Source: CADCVT01 sp036389155 (GTDB lineage Bacteria; Actinomycetota; Thermoleophilia; Solirubrobacterales; Solirubrobacteraceae). From it: a DNA stretch of 64,000 nt. Both the position numbers and the translations under genes were made by a program. Below, in pieces: positions 40,904-49,354 of this stretch (within the stretch, counting starts at the first letter, position 1; each line of letters begins with the position of its first letter). The notes under the pieces were generated by a model. It worked only from the letters and a program-made list of their open reading frames with translations. It did no database searches and was not told where the DNA came from. The stretch spans positions 1-64,000 of the forward strand of contig DASVQN010000050.1 in the NCBI GenBank assembly GCA_036389155.1, given 5' to 3'.

Positions 40904-41964
40904 ATCTCCCACACGCCCTGCGCGCAGCGCTCCCACGTGAACGCCTTCACGCGCTCGCGCCCGCGCGCGACGAGCTCGTCGGCGCGGGCGCGGTCGGCCA
41001 GCAGGCGCTCGACGGCCGCGCGCATCGCGTCGAGGTCCGTCGGGTCGAACAGTTCGGCCGCGTCGCCCGTGACCTCCGGCAGCGACGTCGCGGTCGAGCA
41101 GGCCAGCGGCACGTCGCGCGCCATCGCCTCGAGCGCGGGCATCCCGAACCCCTCGAACAGCGACGGGTACACCGCGCACGCGGCGAGGCGGTACAGGCCC
41201 TCGAGGTCGGCGTCGTCGAGCCAGCCGGTGAAGGTGACGCCGGCGACGTCGCCGAAGCGCTCGCGCCCCGAGTGCCCGGCGATGACGAGCCGTGCGTCGA
41301 TGCCGCGGGTCGCCTCGATCAGCCGCGCGAGGTTCTTGTGCTCCAGCGCGGCGGACACGCACAGCACCACTCGCTCGTCGCCGAGGCCGTAGCGATCGCG
41401 CAGCTCGCCCGGTGGCGTCGGGGACGCGCTCGGCTCGATCCCGAAGCCGTTGAGGACGACGTCGATGCGGTCGGGCGGGACGCGCAGGTGCGCGACGACG
41501 TCCTGCTTCGTGAACTCGGAGATCGCGTGCACGCGGGTGGCGCGGCGGGCTCCCGGCCCGACGAGCGCTCTGAGGCCGGCGCGCGCGGCGGGAGGGAACG
41601 TCGCGGGGAAGTGCTCGTAGATCAGGTCGTGGATCGTCACGACGCTCGGGCGCCCCGTGACGATCGGGGCCGTCGTCCCCACGCTGTGCAGGACGTCCAC
41701 GCGCGCCCGCGCGGCGGCCGCGGGCAGCAGCGACAGCTCGGCGGCGATGCGCAGCGGCTTGACCGTCGCGCGGACGGGCAGCCGCCGGATCGCGACGTTC
41801 GACGGCCATCCGGCCAGCGCCGGAGCGGCCTCCTCCCCCGCGAACGCGACGAACTCGTCGTCCGGCCGCAGGCGCGCGAGCGCGCCCACGAGATGGCGCG
41901 CGTAGATCTCCGTTCCCCCCACCCGGCCGGGCACGAGATAGAGCAGGTTCAGGCCGATCCGCAC
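40867..41964 (-). CDS. GT4 family glycosyltransferase (365 aa)
   Basis: Retaining GT-B enzyme with the classic order: RIGLNLLYLVPGRVGGTEIY at the N-terminus, SVVTIHDLIYEHFP, VLCVSAALEHKNLARLI at the domain junction, VTFTGWLDDADLEGLY and the donor-site PSLFEGFGMPALEAMA (E-x7-E). This resembles mannosyl- or glucosyltransferases of the MtfA/WbpY type. The GTG at 41964 is supported by TACGGT seven bases upstream; a longer frame would overlap the divergent hddA gene. Single-gene unit. Confidence 0.9.
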   Translation of the reverse strand: MRIGLNLLYLVPGRVGGTEIYARHLVGALARLRPDDEFVAFAGEEAAPALAGWPSNVAIRRLPVRATVKPLRIAAELSLLPAAAARARVDVLHSVGTTAPIVTGRPSVVTIHDLIYEHFPATFPPAARAGLRALVGPGARRATRVHAISEFTKQDVVAHLRVPPDRIDVVLNGFGIEPSASPTPPGELRDRYGLGDERVVLCVSAALEHKNLARLIEATRGIDARLVIAGHSGRERFGDVAGVTFTGWLDDADLEGLYRLAACAVYPSLFEGFGMPALEAMARDVPLACSTATSLPEVTGDAAELFDPTDLDAMRAAVERLLADRARADELVARGRERVKAFTWERCAQGVWEIYEKAARSPAST

Positions 41965-41971
41965 GGCGCAG

Positions 41972-41996
41972 ACCGTACCCAGCCCGCTGCTACGGT
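41972..41996. promoter_or_regulatory. Divergent promoter pair between GT4 gene and heptose operon
   Basis: TACGGT on the minus strand (41977-41972) lies seven bases before the GTG at 41964; the same hexamer on the plus strand (41991-41996) lies 11 bases before the ATG at 42008. Both genes lack a Shine-Dalgarno sequence. The two TACGGT boxes are inverted copies. Confidence 0.45.
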
Positions 41997-42007
41997 CCCC
42001 GACCGTC

Positions 42008-43024
42008 ATGGTCCACCGTGCCAAGGCGCCGCTGCGCGTGAGCTTCGCCGGCGGCGGCACCGATGTGCCGCCGTTCCCCGAGCGCGAGGGCGGCCTCGTG
42101 CTCAGCGCGACGATCAACCGGTACGCCTACGGCTCCCTCGCCCCGCGCGAGGACGACAACATCCGGGTGGAGAGCGTCGACTTCGGCGTGGAGGTCACCT
42201 ACGACTCCGACGACCCGCTCCTGTTCGACGGCAAGCTCGACCTCGTCAAGGCGGCGATCCGCAAGATCGGGCAGGGCTCCGGGCAGGCGGGCTACGACCT
42301 CTTCCTGCACGCGAACGCGCCGCCGGGCTCGGGGCTCGGGTCCTCGTCGGCGGTCATGGTCACGCTGATCGGGCTGCTGACCGGCCACCACGGCCTCGCG
42401 CTGACCGACTACGAGATCGCCGAGCTCGCGTACACGCTCGAGCGCGAGGACCTCGGGATCAAGGGCGGCCACCAGGACCAGTACGCGGCGACGTTCGGCG
42501 GCTTCAACTTCATGGAGTTCGAGGCCGAGCACGTCATCGTCAACCCGCTGCGGATCCCCGGCGACGTGATCCACGAGCTCGAGCACAACATGCTGCTCGC
42601 GTACACCGGCCGCACCCGGCAGGGCGACCACATCATCGACGACCAGACCAAGCGCTTCGAGGGCGGCGAGGCCGGCGCGCTGGAGGGGCTGCGCAAGCAG
42701 AAGGAGCTCGCGATCGAGATGAAGAACGCGCTGCTGCGCCGGCGCGTGGAGGACTTCGGCGAGCTGCTCGGCGCGGCCTGGCAGTTCAAGAAGCAGATGT
42801 CGCCGCGGATCTCGACGGACTTCATCGACGAGGCCTACGACGAGGCGATGAAGCACGGCGCGCTCGGCGGCAAGGTCACGGGCGCGGGCGGCGGCGGCTA
42901 CATGCTGTTCTTCTGCCCGTTCCACCTCAAGCACCGCGTCGCCGACCGGCTGATCGCGATGGGCGCCTCGGTGGACGAGTTCGAGTTCACGTTCGACGGG
43001 CTGACGACGTGGGGGTTCGAGTGA
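42008..43024 (+). CDS. hddA: D-glycero-alpha-D-manno-heptose 7-phosphate kinase-like GHMP kinase (338 aa)
   Basis: GHMP kinase that would phosphorylate C1 of heptose 7-phosphate. The family starts are visible: RAKAPLRVSFAGGGTDVPPF, the phosphate-binding loop PPGSGLGSSSA at 105-115, IKGGHQDQYAATFGGFNFME and the closing KVTGAGGGGYMLFFCP. The double GG with TDVPPF and the HQDQYA segment are typical of HddA, not of galactokinases. It leads an operon with gmhA, gmhB and a glycosyltransferase, all joined by GTGA or ATGA overlaps, which supports the assignment. Confidence 0.92.
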   Translation: MVHRAKAPLRVSFAGGGTDVPPFPEREGGLVLSATINRYAYGSLAPREDDNIRVESVDFGVEVTYDSDDPLLFDGKLDLVKAAIRKIGQGSGQAGYDLFLHANAPPGSGLGSSSAVMVTLIGLLTGHHGLALTDYEIAELAYTLEREDLGIKGGHQDQYAATFGGFNFMEFEAEHVIVNPLRIPGDVIHELEHNMLLAYTGRTRQGDHIIDDQTKRFEGGEAGALEGLRKQKELAIEMKNALLRRRVEDFGELLGAAWQFKKQMSPRISTDFIDEAYDEAMKHGALGGKVTGAGGGGYMLFFCPFHLKHRVADRLIAMGASVDEFEFTFDGLTTWGFE

Positions 43025-43587
43025 GCATCCGGGACACCCTCGCGGACAGCATCGCCGTCAAGCAGAGGCTGCTCGAGAGCGACGCGCTCGCCGCCGCCCA
43101 GCGCGCCGCGGAGGTCATGACGGCGTCGCTGCGCGACGGCGGCAAGGTCCTCTTTTGCGGCAACGGCGGCAGCGCGGCGGACTCGACGCATCTGGCCGCG
43201 GAGCTGGTGGGCCGCTTTCAGATGGAGCGCTCGCCGCTGCCCGCGCTCTCGCTCGCCGACAACGTCTCGTCGCTGACCGCCATCGGCAACGACTACGCCT
43301 TCGACCAGGTCTTCGCGCGGCAGGTCCGGGCGCTCGCCGCGCCGGGCGACACGCTCGTCGCGCTGTCCACGAGCGGCGCGTCGCCGAACGTGCTCGAGGC
43401 CGTGCGCGCGGCCTCCGAGCGGGACGTGCGGACAATCGCCTACACGGGCGCGGGCGGCGGCGAGCTCGCGGGGCTCGCCGAGGTGTGCGTGCGGATCCCC
43501 TCCGACGACACGGCGCGGATCCAGGAGGCGTACATGCTGCTCTGTCACGGGGCCTGCGAGGTCGTGGAGCGCGCGCTCTTCGGATGA
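43021..43587 (+). CDS. gmhA: Sedoheptulose 7-phosphate isomerase (188 aa)
   Basis: GmhA converts sedoheptulose 7-phosphate to D-glycero-D-manno-heptose 7-phosphate, the first step of nucleotide-heptose synthesis. The SIS-domain features are LFCGNGGSAADSTHLAAELVGRF (substrate phosphate site, about residues 45-67), NDYAFDQVF, ALSTSGASPNVLEA and the C-terminal IQEAYMLLCHGACE with the catalytic His. Length is typical. GTG overlaps the hddA stop. Confidence 0.95.
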   Translation: MSIRDTLADSIAVKQRLLESDALAAAQRAAEVMTASLRDGGKVLFCGNGGSAADSTHLAAELVGRFQMERSPLPALSLADNVSSLTAIGNDYAFDQVFARQVRALAAPGDTLVALSTSGASPNVLEAVRAASERDVRTIAYTGAGGGELAGLAEVCVRIPSDDTARIQEAYMLLCHGACEVVERALFG

Positions 43588-44075
43588 CGCTCTCGGCCGC
43601 GTTCCTCGACCGCGACGGGACGATCAACGTGAAGGCCCCGGAGGGGCAGTACGTCGAGCGGCCCGAGCAGGTCGTGCTCCTGCCGGGCGCAGCGGAGGGG
43701 ATCGCCGCGCTGAACGCGGCGGAGGTGCCGGTGTTCGTCGTCACGAACCAGCGCGGGATCGCTCTGGGGCGGATGACGGAGGAGGACCTCGCGCGGGTGC
43801 ACGAGCGGTTGTCGGCGCTCCTCGCCGAGGAGGGCGCGCACGTCGACGCGTTCTACTGGTGCCCCCACGGTCGCGGGGAGTGCGACTGCCGCAAGCCAGG
43901 GGCCGCGATGCTCGAGCAGGCCGCGCGTGAACACGGGATCGATCCGGCGAGCGGCGTGATGATCGGCGACAGCGAGAGCGACGTCGAGGCCGGGAGGCGC
44001 GTGGGTGCGCGGACGGTGCTGCTCGGGCGCGACGCGGAGTCGCTTGCGGCCGCCGTGCGGGCGGTCCTGGCGTGA
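43584..44075 (+). CDS. gmhB: Heptose 1,7-bisphosphate 7-phosphatase, HAD-IIIA (163 aa)
   Basis: GmhB removes the 7-phosphate from heptose 1,7-bisphosphate. The HAD motifs are present: FLDRDGTIN (nucleophile D9, acid/base D11), VVTNQRGIA, CRKPGAAML and MIGDSESDVEAG. The Zn-binding loop CPHGRGECDC has the Cys/His set expected of the family. Because the kinase in the operon is HddA-like, the alpha-anomer path toward GDP-heptose is the likely one. The ATG overlaps the gmhA stop (ATGA). Confidence 0.93.
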   Translation: MTLSAAFLDRDGTINVKAPEGQYVERPEQVVLLPGAAEGIAALNAAEVPVFVVTNQRGIALGRMTEEDLARVHERLSALLAEEGAHVDAFYWCPHGRGECDCRKPGAAMLEQAAREHGIDPASGVMIGDSESDVEAGRRVGARTVLLGRDAESLAAAVRAVLA

Positions 44076-45265
44076 GGGTCCTGTGGCTGACGCCGGAGCT
44101 CCCCTCCCCGCTCGGCGCCGGCGGCGGGATCCGCCAGTGGCACATGCTCGACCGGCTCCTGGCGGCGGGGCACGAGGCGGTCGTCGTCGCCCCCGTGCAT
44201 CCCGACGAGCAGGAGGGCGCGGCGCGGCTGCGCGAGCGCGGCGTCGACCTGCGGGCCTACGAGCGGCCGCCGTCGCGCGTGCGCGAGACGCTGGACCTCC
44301 TGCGGCGCCGGCCGTCGCTGGGGGTCGCGACGCTGCGCGAGCCGGTGACGGCGTGGCAGGTCGACGTGTTCTGGACCGCGCTCGCGCCGCTGGTCCCGGA
44401 CGGGCCGTTCGACGTCGTCAACGTCAACCACGACTGGGCCGCGGACTGGGTGCGCCGCATCGACGCGGGCGGCGCGAAGCGCGTCCTGACGCTCGAGAAC
44501 CTGACGTACGCGTACTACGAGAATCGGGCGAAGGTCGAAGGTGGGGTTCGCCGCGCCGCGTTCGCGGCGGAGGCGCGCCGCTGGCGGCGCTTCGACCTCG
44601 ACCGCTTCCGCTCCTACGACGCGCTCGTCACGGTGAGCGAGCACGACGCGGCGTCGCTCGAGCGCGTCACGCCGACGCGCGTCGAGGCGATCCCCTCGGG
44701 CGTCGACACCGCCGCGATCCACCCGGGGCCCGTGCCGCCGGGGGCGCCCCCGGCGCTGATCTTCACCGGGACGATGTCGTGGCCGCCGAACGCGGAAGGG
44801 CTGCGGTGGCTGCTGCGCGAGGTATGGCCGAAGGTCCGGGACGAGGTGCCCGACGCGCGGCTGCTCGCGGTCGGCGGCGGCCCGCCCGAGGACGTGCAGC
44901 GGCTCGCGGCCGCGGACGACCGCGTCGAGCTCCCCGGGCGCGTGCCCGAGCTCGAGCCGTGGTTCGAGCGTGCGTCGGTCGTCGTGATCCCGATCCTCAG
45001 CGGCGCGGGGATCCGGCTGAAGGTGCTCGACGCGCTGGCGTCCGGACGCGCCATCGTCTCGACGACGATGGGCGCCGAGGGCGCTGTCGTCGAGGACGGC
45101 GTGCACCTCGCGATCGCCGACGACGCCGACGCGTTCGCGCGCGCGGTCGTCGCGAAGCTCCGCGACCCGGGCGACATGGGCGCGCGAGCCCGCGCGCTCG
45201 CGGAGGAGCGCTACGACTGGCGCGTCCTCGGCGACCGCTTCGAGGCGCTGCTCCACACGCTCTGA
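44072..45265 (+). CDS. GT4 family glycosyltransferase of the heptose operon (397 aa)
   Basis: GT-B enzyme starting VLWLTPELPSPLGAGGGIRQ, with VNVNHDWAADWVR, EHDAASLERVTP, ALIFTGTMSWPPNAEGLRWL at the inter-domain start and a donor site VVIPILSGAGIRLKVLDALASG. The last segment (SGAGIRLKVLDA) is the variant seen in many actinobacterial GT4 proteins in place of E-x7-E. Being last in the hddA-gmhA-gmhB operon it is the best candidate to use the nucleotide-heptose, but that is inference from position. The 3' end overlaps the convergent hydrolase gene by 55 bases. Confidence 0.88.
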   Translation: MRVLWLTPELPSPLGAGGGIRQWHMLDRLLAAGHEAVVVAPVHPDEQEGAARLRERGVDLRAYERPPSRVRETLDLLRRRPSLGVATLREPVTAWQVDVFWTALAPLVPDGPFDVVNVNHDWAADWVRRIDAGGAKRVLTLENLTYAYYENRAKVEGGVRRAAFAAEARRWRRFDLDRFRSYDALVTVSEHDAASLERVTPTRVEAIPSGVDTAAIHPGPVPPGAPPALIFTGTMSWPPNAEGLRWLLREVWPKVRDEVPDARLLAVGGGPPEDVQRLAAADDRVELPGRVPELEPWFERASVVVIPILSGAGIRLKVLDALASGRAIVSTTMGAEGAVVEDGVHLAIADDADAFARAVVAKLRDPGDMGARARALAEERYDWRVLGDRFEALLHTL

Positions 45266-45825
45266 AGCCACGCGCCCACGGCGGCGCCGATCGCCGGCTG
45301 GTCCTTCTTCAGCCCGTGGTCGCCGGCGACCCGGACGACCTCGCGGTTCGGGCCGGGCTCGGGCATCCCGAAGCGGTCGGTCGTGCCCTGCACGACGAGA
45401 ACGGGCGCCTCGACCGCGTCGAGCTCGTCCTGGCGCGACGCGCCGCTCGGGCTGACGAGCGGGAAGGCCAGGCAGAGGACGCCCGCGGCGCCCGTCGCCG
45501 CGGCGGTGCGGCACGCGACCCGCGCGCCGCTCGAGCGCCCGCCGGTGACGAGCGGGACTCCGGGCGGGCGGAGACGATCGCAGACGGCGATCCACGCCGC
45601 GTCGAGCTGCGTCGCGGGCGCCGGCGAGCGGCGCCCGGCGACGCGGTAGGGCTGCTCGACGAGCGCGACGCTCCATCCCGCCGCCGACGCCGCGTCGCGA
45701 GCCGTGGCGAGGTCCGGCGCTCCCACGCCCCCGCCGGCGCCATGCCCGAGCACGAGCAGCCCGCGCGGGTCCGCGACCTCGTGCACGTGCGCGCGGGCGG
45801 CGCCGTGCGGGGTCTCGATCTCCAT
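45211..45825 (-). CDS. Alpha/beta hydrolase, KANL3/TEX30-like (204 aa)
   Basis: A short alpha/beta-hydrolase: oxyanion segment LLVLGHGAGGGVGAPDL, nucleophile elbow TGGRSSGARVACR (G-R-S-S-G), LDAVEAPVLVVQGTTDRFG for the acid, and VAGDHGLKK with the catalytic His. Cytosolic; substrate unknown. The ATG at 45825 is preferred over 45837, which would leave only six bases to the divergent hslR start. The unusually long 55-base convergent overlap involves only its variable tail (WSSASKRSPRTRQS). Confidence 0.82.
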   Translation of the reverse strand: MEIETPHGAARAHVHEVADPRGLLVLGHGAGGGVGAPDLATARDAASAAGWSVALVEQPYRVAGRRSPAPATQLDAAWIAVCDRLRPPGVPLVTGGRSSGARVACRTAAATGAAGVLCLAFPLVSPSGASRQDELDAVEAPVLVVQGTTDRFGMPEPGPNREVVRVAGDHGLKKDQPAIGAAVGAWLQSVWSSASKRSPRTRQS

Positions 45826-45843
45826 GCATGGCAGCATGGCGGG

Positions 45844-46212
45844 ATGCGCGTCGACAAGTGGCTCTGGGTCGCGCGGCTCATGAAGACGCGGTCGGACGCC
45901 GCCGAGGCGGTGACCGGCGGGAAGGTGCACCTCAACGGGCGCGCGGTGAAGCCGAGCCGCGAGGTCGGCCCCGGCGACGAGCTGGAGATCACGCGCGGCC
46001 CGGCGCGCCAGAGGGTCGTCGTGCGCGGGCTCGCGCCGCGGCGCGGGCCCGCGAGCGAGGCCGCGCTGCTGTACGAGGAGACGCCGGAGAGCGTCGCCGC
46101 GCGCGAGCGCCACCGCGAGCAGCGGCGCTTGGCCGCCGACGCGGTGCCCGACTACGGCGGGCGGCCTACGAAGCGGGACCGGCGGCGGCTGGATCGCTCG
46201 CGCGGTCGCTGA
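45844..46212 (+). CDS. hslR: S4-domain RNA-binding protein, Hsp15/HslR-like (122 aa)
   Basis: In E. coli HslR binds stalled 50S subunits carrying a nascent chain and helps recycle them. The S4 RNA-binding fold is clear: MRVDKWLWVARLMKTRSDAA, GGKVHLNGRAVKPSREVGPGDELEI at residues 25-50. A basic C-terminal tail ends KRDRRRLDRSRGR. Length fits. The gene is not functionally linked to the glycan genes and appears to be part of a housekeeping insert in the locus. Its last 47 bases overlap the convergent epimerase gene. Confidence 0.9.
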   Translation: MRVDKWLWVARLMKTRSDAAEAVTGGKVHLNGRAVKPSREVGPGDELEITRGPARQRVVVRGLAPRRGPASEAALLYEETPESVAARERHREQRRLAADAVPDYGGRPTKRDRRRLDRSRGR

Positions 46213-47233
46213 CCGGCTTCAGCGAGGGGGCCCAGCTCGGCGGCAGCTTCTCGACGATCTCGATCTCGCCCGGGAAGTCGATCGGCGGCTTGGAGCCGTG
46301 CTCCTTCACCCACGCCGCCATCCGCTCGATGCCGGTGCGCAGGTCGATCGGCGGCGGGGGATCGAACACGCGCGCGACCTTGGTGTGGTCGCTGAACGCA
46401 TGGACGACCTCGTTGCGCGCCGGCAGGTGCTCGACGTCCGGCTCGACGCCGAACGCCCTCCCGATCTCCTGAGCCAGCTCGATGATCGTGTACGGCGTGT
46501 CCGCGCCGACGTTGAACACCTCGTTGCGCGCGGCCGGCACGAGCGGGCTGCGCGCGATGATCGGCGCGACGTCGTCGATGTGCGAGAACGCCCGCGTCTG
46601 CAGCCCGTCGCCGAAGACCGGCATCGCGGCGCCCTGCATGACGTTGTTCATGAAGATGCCGATGACGTTGCGGTAGCGGTCCGCGATGTTCTGGCGCTCG
46701 CCGTAGACGTTGTGCGGGCGGAAGACGACGAAGTCCAGGCCGTACATCTCGTGCGCCGCGGCGAGGTCGAGCTCGACCGCGTACTTCGAGATGCCGTACG
46801 GGTCCTCGGGCTGCGGCGTCAGCTCCTCGGTCATCGGCGTCTGCCCCGCGCCGTAGACGGCGATCGACGACGTGAACACGAACGTCGACGCCTTGTGGAG
46901 GATCGCCTCGTTGATGAGGTTGATGCTCGCGACGAGGTTCGTCTCGTAGTTGAAGCGCCGCACGAAGTGCGACAGACCCTCGGCCGCGTACGCGGCGAGG
47001 TGGTAGACGTGCTCGAACGGGCCGTCGTCCCACAGCGAGCTGACGAACGCCGGGTCGCGCAGGTCGCCCTGGACCCAGGTCGCGTCGCCCGGGACGTTCT
47101 CGGCGAAGCCGCCGGAGAGGTCGTCGGTCGCGACGAGGTCCATGCCGAGGGCGAGGCAGTGATCGGCGACGTGGGAGCCGATGAAGCCGGCCGCGCCGGT
47201 CACCAGCACGCGGGGGCGGGCGGCAGTGCTCAC
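46166..47233 (-). CDS. UDP-glucose 4-epimerase-like extended SDR (355 aa)
   Basis: Nucleotide-sugar epimerase with VTGAAGFIGSHVADHCLA at residues 11-28 (NAD site), VYHLAAYAAEGLSHFVRRFN, FTSSIAVYG (catalytic Ser) and PYGISKYAVELDLAAAHEMY (Tyr-x3-Lys). The substrate region VFRPHNVYGERQNIADRYRN and MPVFGDGLQTRAFSHIDDVA fits GalE/WbpP-type 4-epimerases. It could supply UDP-galactose for the mutase at 62703, though other NDP-sugars are possible. The GTG start has TATTTT six bases upstream, the clearest leaderless promoter of the locus. Confidence 0.88.
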   Translation of the reverse strand: MSTAARPRVLVTGAAGFIGSHVADHCLALGMDLVATDDLSGGFAENVPGDATWVQGDLRDPAFVSSLWDDGPFEHVYHLAAYAAEGLSHFVRRFNYETNLVASINLINEAILHKASTFVFTSSIAVYGAGQTPMTEELTPQPEDPYGISKYAVELDLAAAHEMYGLDFVVFRPHNVYGERQNIADRYRNVIGIFMNNVMQGAAMPVFGDGLQTRAFSHIDDVAPIIARSPLVPAARNEVFNVGADTPYTIIELAQEIGRAFGVEPDVEHLPARNEVVHAFSDHTKVARVFDPPPPIDLRTGIERMAAWVKEHGSKPPIDFPGEIEIVEKLPPSWAPSLKPVSDRASDPAAAGPAS

Positions 47234-47239
47234 GCGTCC

Positions 47240-47245
47240 AAAATA
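47240..47245 (-). promoter_or_regulatory. -10 hexamer of the epimerase gene
   Basis: TATTTT on the minus strand, very unusual in such GC-rich DNA, ends six bases before the GTG at 47233. Leaderless spacing; no -35 box recognised. Confidence 0.55.
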
Positions 47246-47260
47246 GCGGGAGGCCGCTGC

Positions 47261-47266
47261 TAGCCT
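47261..47266 (+). promoter_or_regulatory. -10 hexamer of the two-gene GT2 operon
   Basis: TAGCCT lies 10 bases before the GTG at 47277 and faces away from the epimerase promoter 16 bases to the left. No Shine-Dalgarno sequence. Confidence 0.4.
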
Positions 47267-47276
47267 CGCCGCCCGC

Positions 47277-48224
47277 GTGACCGAGGATCCTCTCAGCGCC
47301 GTCCGCGTGGTCGTGCTCACGCACGGGTCGGGCGCCCCGGCCGCCGCGCTGGCCGACCGCCTGCTCGCCGACGGCGTCGACCCCGGGCGGATCATCGTCG
47401 TGCACAACCCGACGGCGCCCGGGACGCCTGCGCCCGCGCTGCCGCACCCGGACGTCGAAGTGGTGCAGACGCCCCGCAACCTCGGCTACACCGGCGGGAT
47501 GAACCTCGGCATCCGCCGGCAGCTCGAGCGCGATCCGCGCTGGGTGCTGCTCCTGACGCACGACGTGCGGTTCGAGCCGGGAGCGCTGCGGGCGCTCGTC
47601 GAGGCCGGCGAGCGCCATCCCGAGTACGGAATCCTCGGGCCCGAGCTGTACGACCCCGAGCGGCGGACGATGTTCTCCTATGGCGCGCGCATGAGCGCGA
47701 CGGGCGGGATGGCCCACGTGACGTCGCCGCCGCCCGACGAGCAGGACGGGATCGTCCCGGCCGACTCGATCGACGGCGCGTTCATGCTCATCCGCGCGGA
47801 GGTGCTGCGCAGCGTCGGCCTCTTCGACGAGAAGCTCTTCATCTACGCGGAGGAGTCCGAACTGTCGCTGCGCGCCCGGCGCGCCGGCTTTCGCGTCGGC
47901 GTCGTGCGGGCCGCGCGCGGCGAGCAGTCGGTGGGCGCGCCGAGCCGCCCCGGCGCGTACGGCTACCTGATGACGCGCAACGGCCTGAACCTCGCGCGGG
48001 CGGCGGTCGGCTGGAAGGGCGTCGTCGGGAGCCTCGGCCGCGCGCTGATCCAGGTCGCCGTGCACGGGCGGCGCGTCGTCGACCCGCGCCGCGGCGACGA
48101 GGAGCGGCGCGCGGCGCGCGCGGCGGTGGCGGGCGTGGTGCGCGGCGCCGTCGACTTCTTCCGCGGCCGCTGGGGCCCGCCGCCGGACACGCTGTCCGGG
48201 CTCGGCGACACGCAGGGGACCTGA
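47277..48224 (+). CDS. Family 2 glycosyltransferase (315 aa)
   Basis: GT-A rhamnosyltransferase-like enzyme: VVVLTHGSGAPAAALADRL, the acceptor of the nucleotide base TPRNLGYTGGMNLGI, the DxD-type LLLTHDVRFEPGALR (here T-H-D-V), and IDGAFMLIRAEVLRSVGLFD plus AEESELSLRARRAG (ED-like pair). It resembles WbbL/GT2 rhamnosyltransferases; the usual DxD is replaced by HDV, so metal use may differ. Start GTG 47277. Its stop overlaps the next ATG (TGATG). Confidence 0.86.
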   Translation: MTEDPLSAVRVVVLTHGSGAPAAALADRLLADGVDPGRIIVVHNPTAPGTPAPALPHPDVEVVQTPRNLGYTGGMNLGIRRQLERDPRWVLLLTHDVRFEPGALRALVEAGERHPEYGILGPELYDPERRTMFSYGARMSATGGMAHVTSPPPDEQDGIVPADSIDGAFMLIRAEVLRSVGLFDEKLFIYAEESELSLRARRAGFRVGVVRAARGEQSVGAPSRPGAYGYLMTRNGLNLARAAVGWKGVVGSLGRALIQVAVHGRRVVDPRRGDEERRAARAAVAGVVRGAVDFFRGRWGPPPDTLSGLGDTQGT

Positions 48225-49354
48225 TGGCCGCGCCGGCGATCGCCGTCGTCATGGTCGCGCACGACAGCGCGGCCGACCTGCCGCGGACGCTCGCCGCCCT
48301 GCGCGCGCAGCTGCGCGAGGGGGACGAGGTGGTCGTCGTCGACAACGCGTCGTCCGACGACTCGGTCCGCGCCGCGCGCGAGGCGCTCGGCGTCGCCGCC
48401 GAAGCGGCGGACGGCGTCGGCGCCGTCGGCGCCGCGGAGGCCACGGACGGCGCGGGCGCCGTCGGCGCCGCGGAGGCGACGCGCGGTGACGGCGGACGGC
48501 GCGTCATCGCGACCGGCGCCAACCTCGGCTTCGCCGCCGGTTGCCACGTCGGCGTCCGCGCGACGCGCGCGCCGCTGGTCTTCCTCCTCAACCCCGACTG
48601 CGAGGTCGCGGAGGGGTGCCTCGACGCGCTGCGGGCGGTGGCGGAGGAGCGCCCGGGGTGGGGCGCGTGGCAGGCGCTCGTGACGCTGCCCGGCGGCGAC
48701 GTCGTCAACACCGCCGGCAACCTCGTCCACTTCCTCGGCTTCGGGTGGGCGGGCCGCCTCGACGAGCCCGTCGCTTCGGTCCCGAACGACCCGCACGAGG
48801 TCGGCTTCGTATCGGGGGCGGCGCTCGCCATCCGCCGCGCCGCCTGGGACGAGGCGGGCGGCTTCGACGAGCGGTACTTCATGTACGGCGAGGACCTCGA
48901 CCTCTCGCTGCGCCTGCGCCTCGCCGGCCACGGCGTGGGCGTCGCGCCCGCGGCGCGCGTCGCCCACGAGTACGCGTTCACCAAGGGCGACTACAAGTGG
49001 TTCTACCTCGAGCGCAACCGCTGGTGGACCGTCCTCTCCGGCTACCCGGCGCCGCTGCTCGCGCTGCTCGCGCCGGCGCTGCTCGCGTTCGAGCTCATCC
49101 TGCTGGTCGCGAGCTGGCGGGGCGGCTGGCTGCGGGCCAAGCTCCGCTCGCAGGCCGCCGTGGTGCGCGAGCTGCCGCGGATCCTGGAGCGCCGGCGCGC
49201 GGTGCAGGCGACGCGGCGGATCGGCCCGCGAGCGTTCGCCGACGCGTTCGTCGCGTCGCTCGACTCGCCGCACCTCGCGGCGGGGCGGTCGATCCCGGGA
49301 GCGGAGACGGTCCTCGCGCTGTACTGGCGCGTCGTCCGCGCGCTGCTGCGCTAG
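48224..49354 (+). CDS. Family 2 glycosyltransferase, WbbL-like (376 aa)
   Basis: GT-A enzyme with VVMVAHDSAADLPRTLAAL, VVVVDNASSDDSV, GANLGFAAGCHVGV, LLNPDCEVAEGCLDALR (N-P-D as DxD equivalent) and FDERYFMYGEDLDLSLRLRL. A hydrophobic segment at about residues 275-305 anchors the C-terminus. This pattern is that of WbbL-type rhamnosyltransferases. Between the two N-terminal strands a 12-residue unit (DGVGAVGAAEAT) is repeated twice, encoded by a 36-bp DNA duplication at 48409-48480. It follows the preceding GT2 gene by a TGATG overlap. Confidence 0.88.
   Translation: MAAPAIAVVMVAHDSAADLPRTLAALRAQLREGDEVVVVDNASSDDSVRAAREALGVAAEAADGVGAVGAAEATDGAGAVGAAEATRGDGGRRVIATGANLGFAAGCHVGVRATRAPLVFLLNPDCEVAEGCLDALRAVAEERPGWGAWQALVTLPGGDVVNTAGNLVHFLGFGWAGRLDEPVASVPNDPHEVGFVSGAALAIRRAAWDEAGGFDERYFMYGEDLDLSLRLRLAGHGVGVAPAARVAHEYAFTKGDYKWFYLERNRWWTVLSGYPAPLLALLAPALLAFELILLVASWRGGWLRAKLRSQAAVVRELPRILERRRAVQATRRIGPRAFADAFVASLDSPHLAAGRSIPGAETVLALYWRVVRALLR
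48409..48480 (+). repeat. Two 36-bp tandem repeats in a GT2 gene
   Basis: Units 48409-48444 and 48445-48480 differ at a handful of bases and encode DGVGAVGAAEAT and DGAGAVGAAEAT. They lengthen a surface loop of the GT-A domain and keep the frame. Confidence 0.9.
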
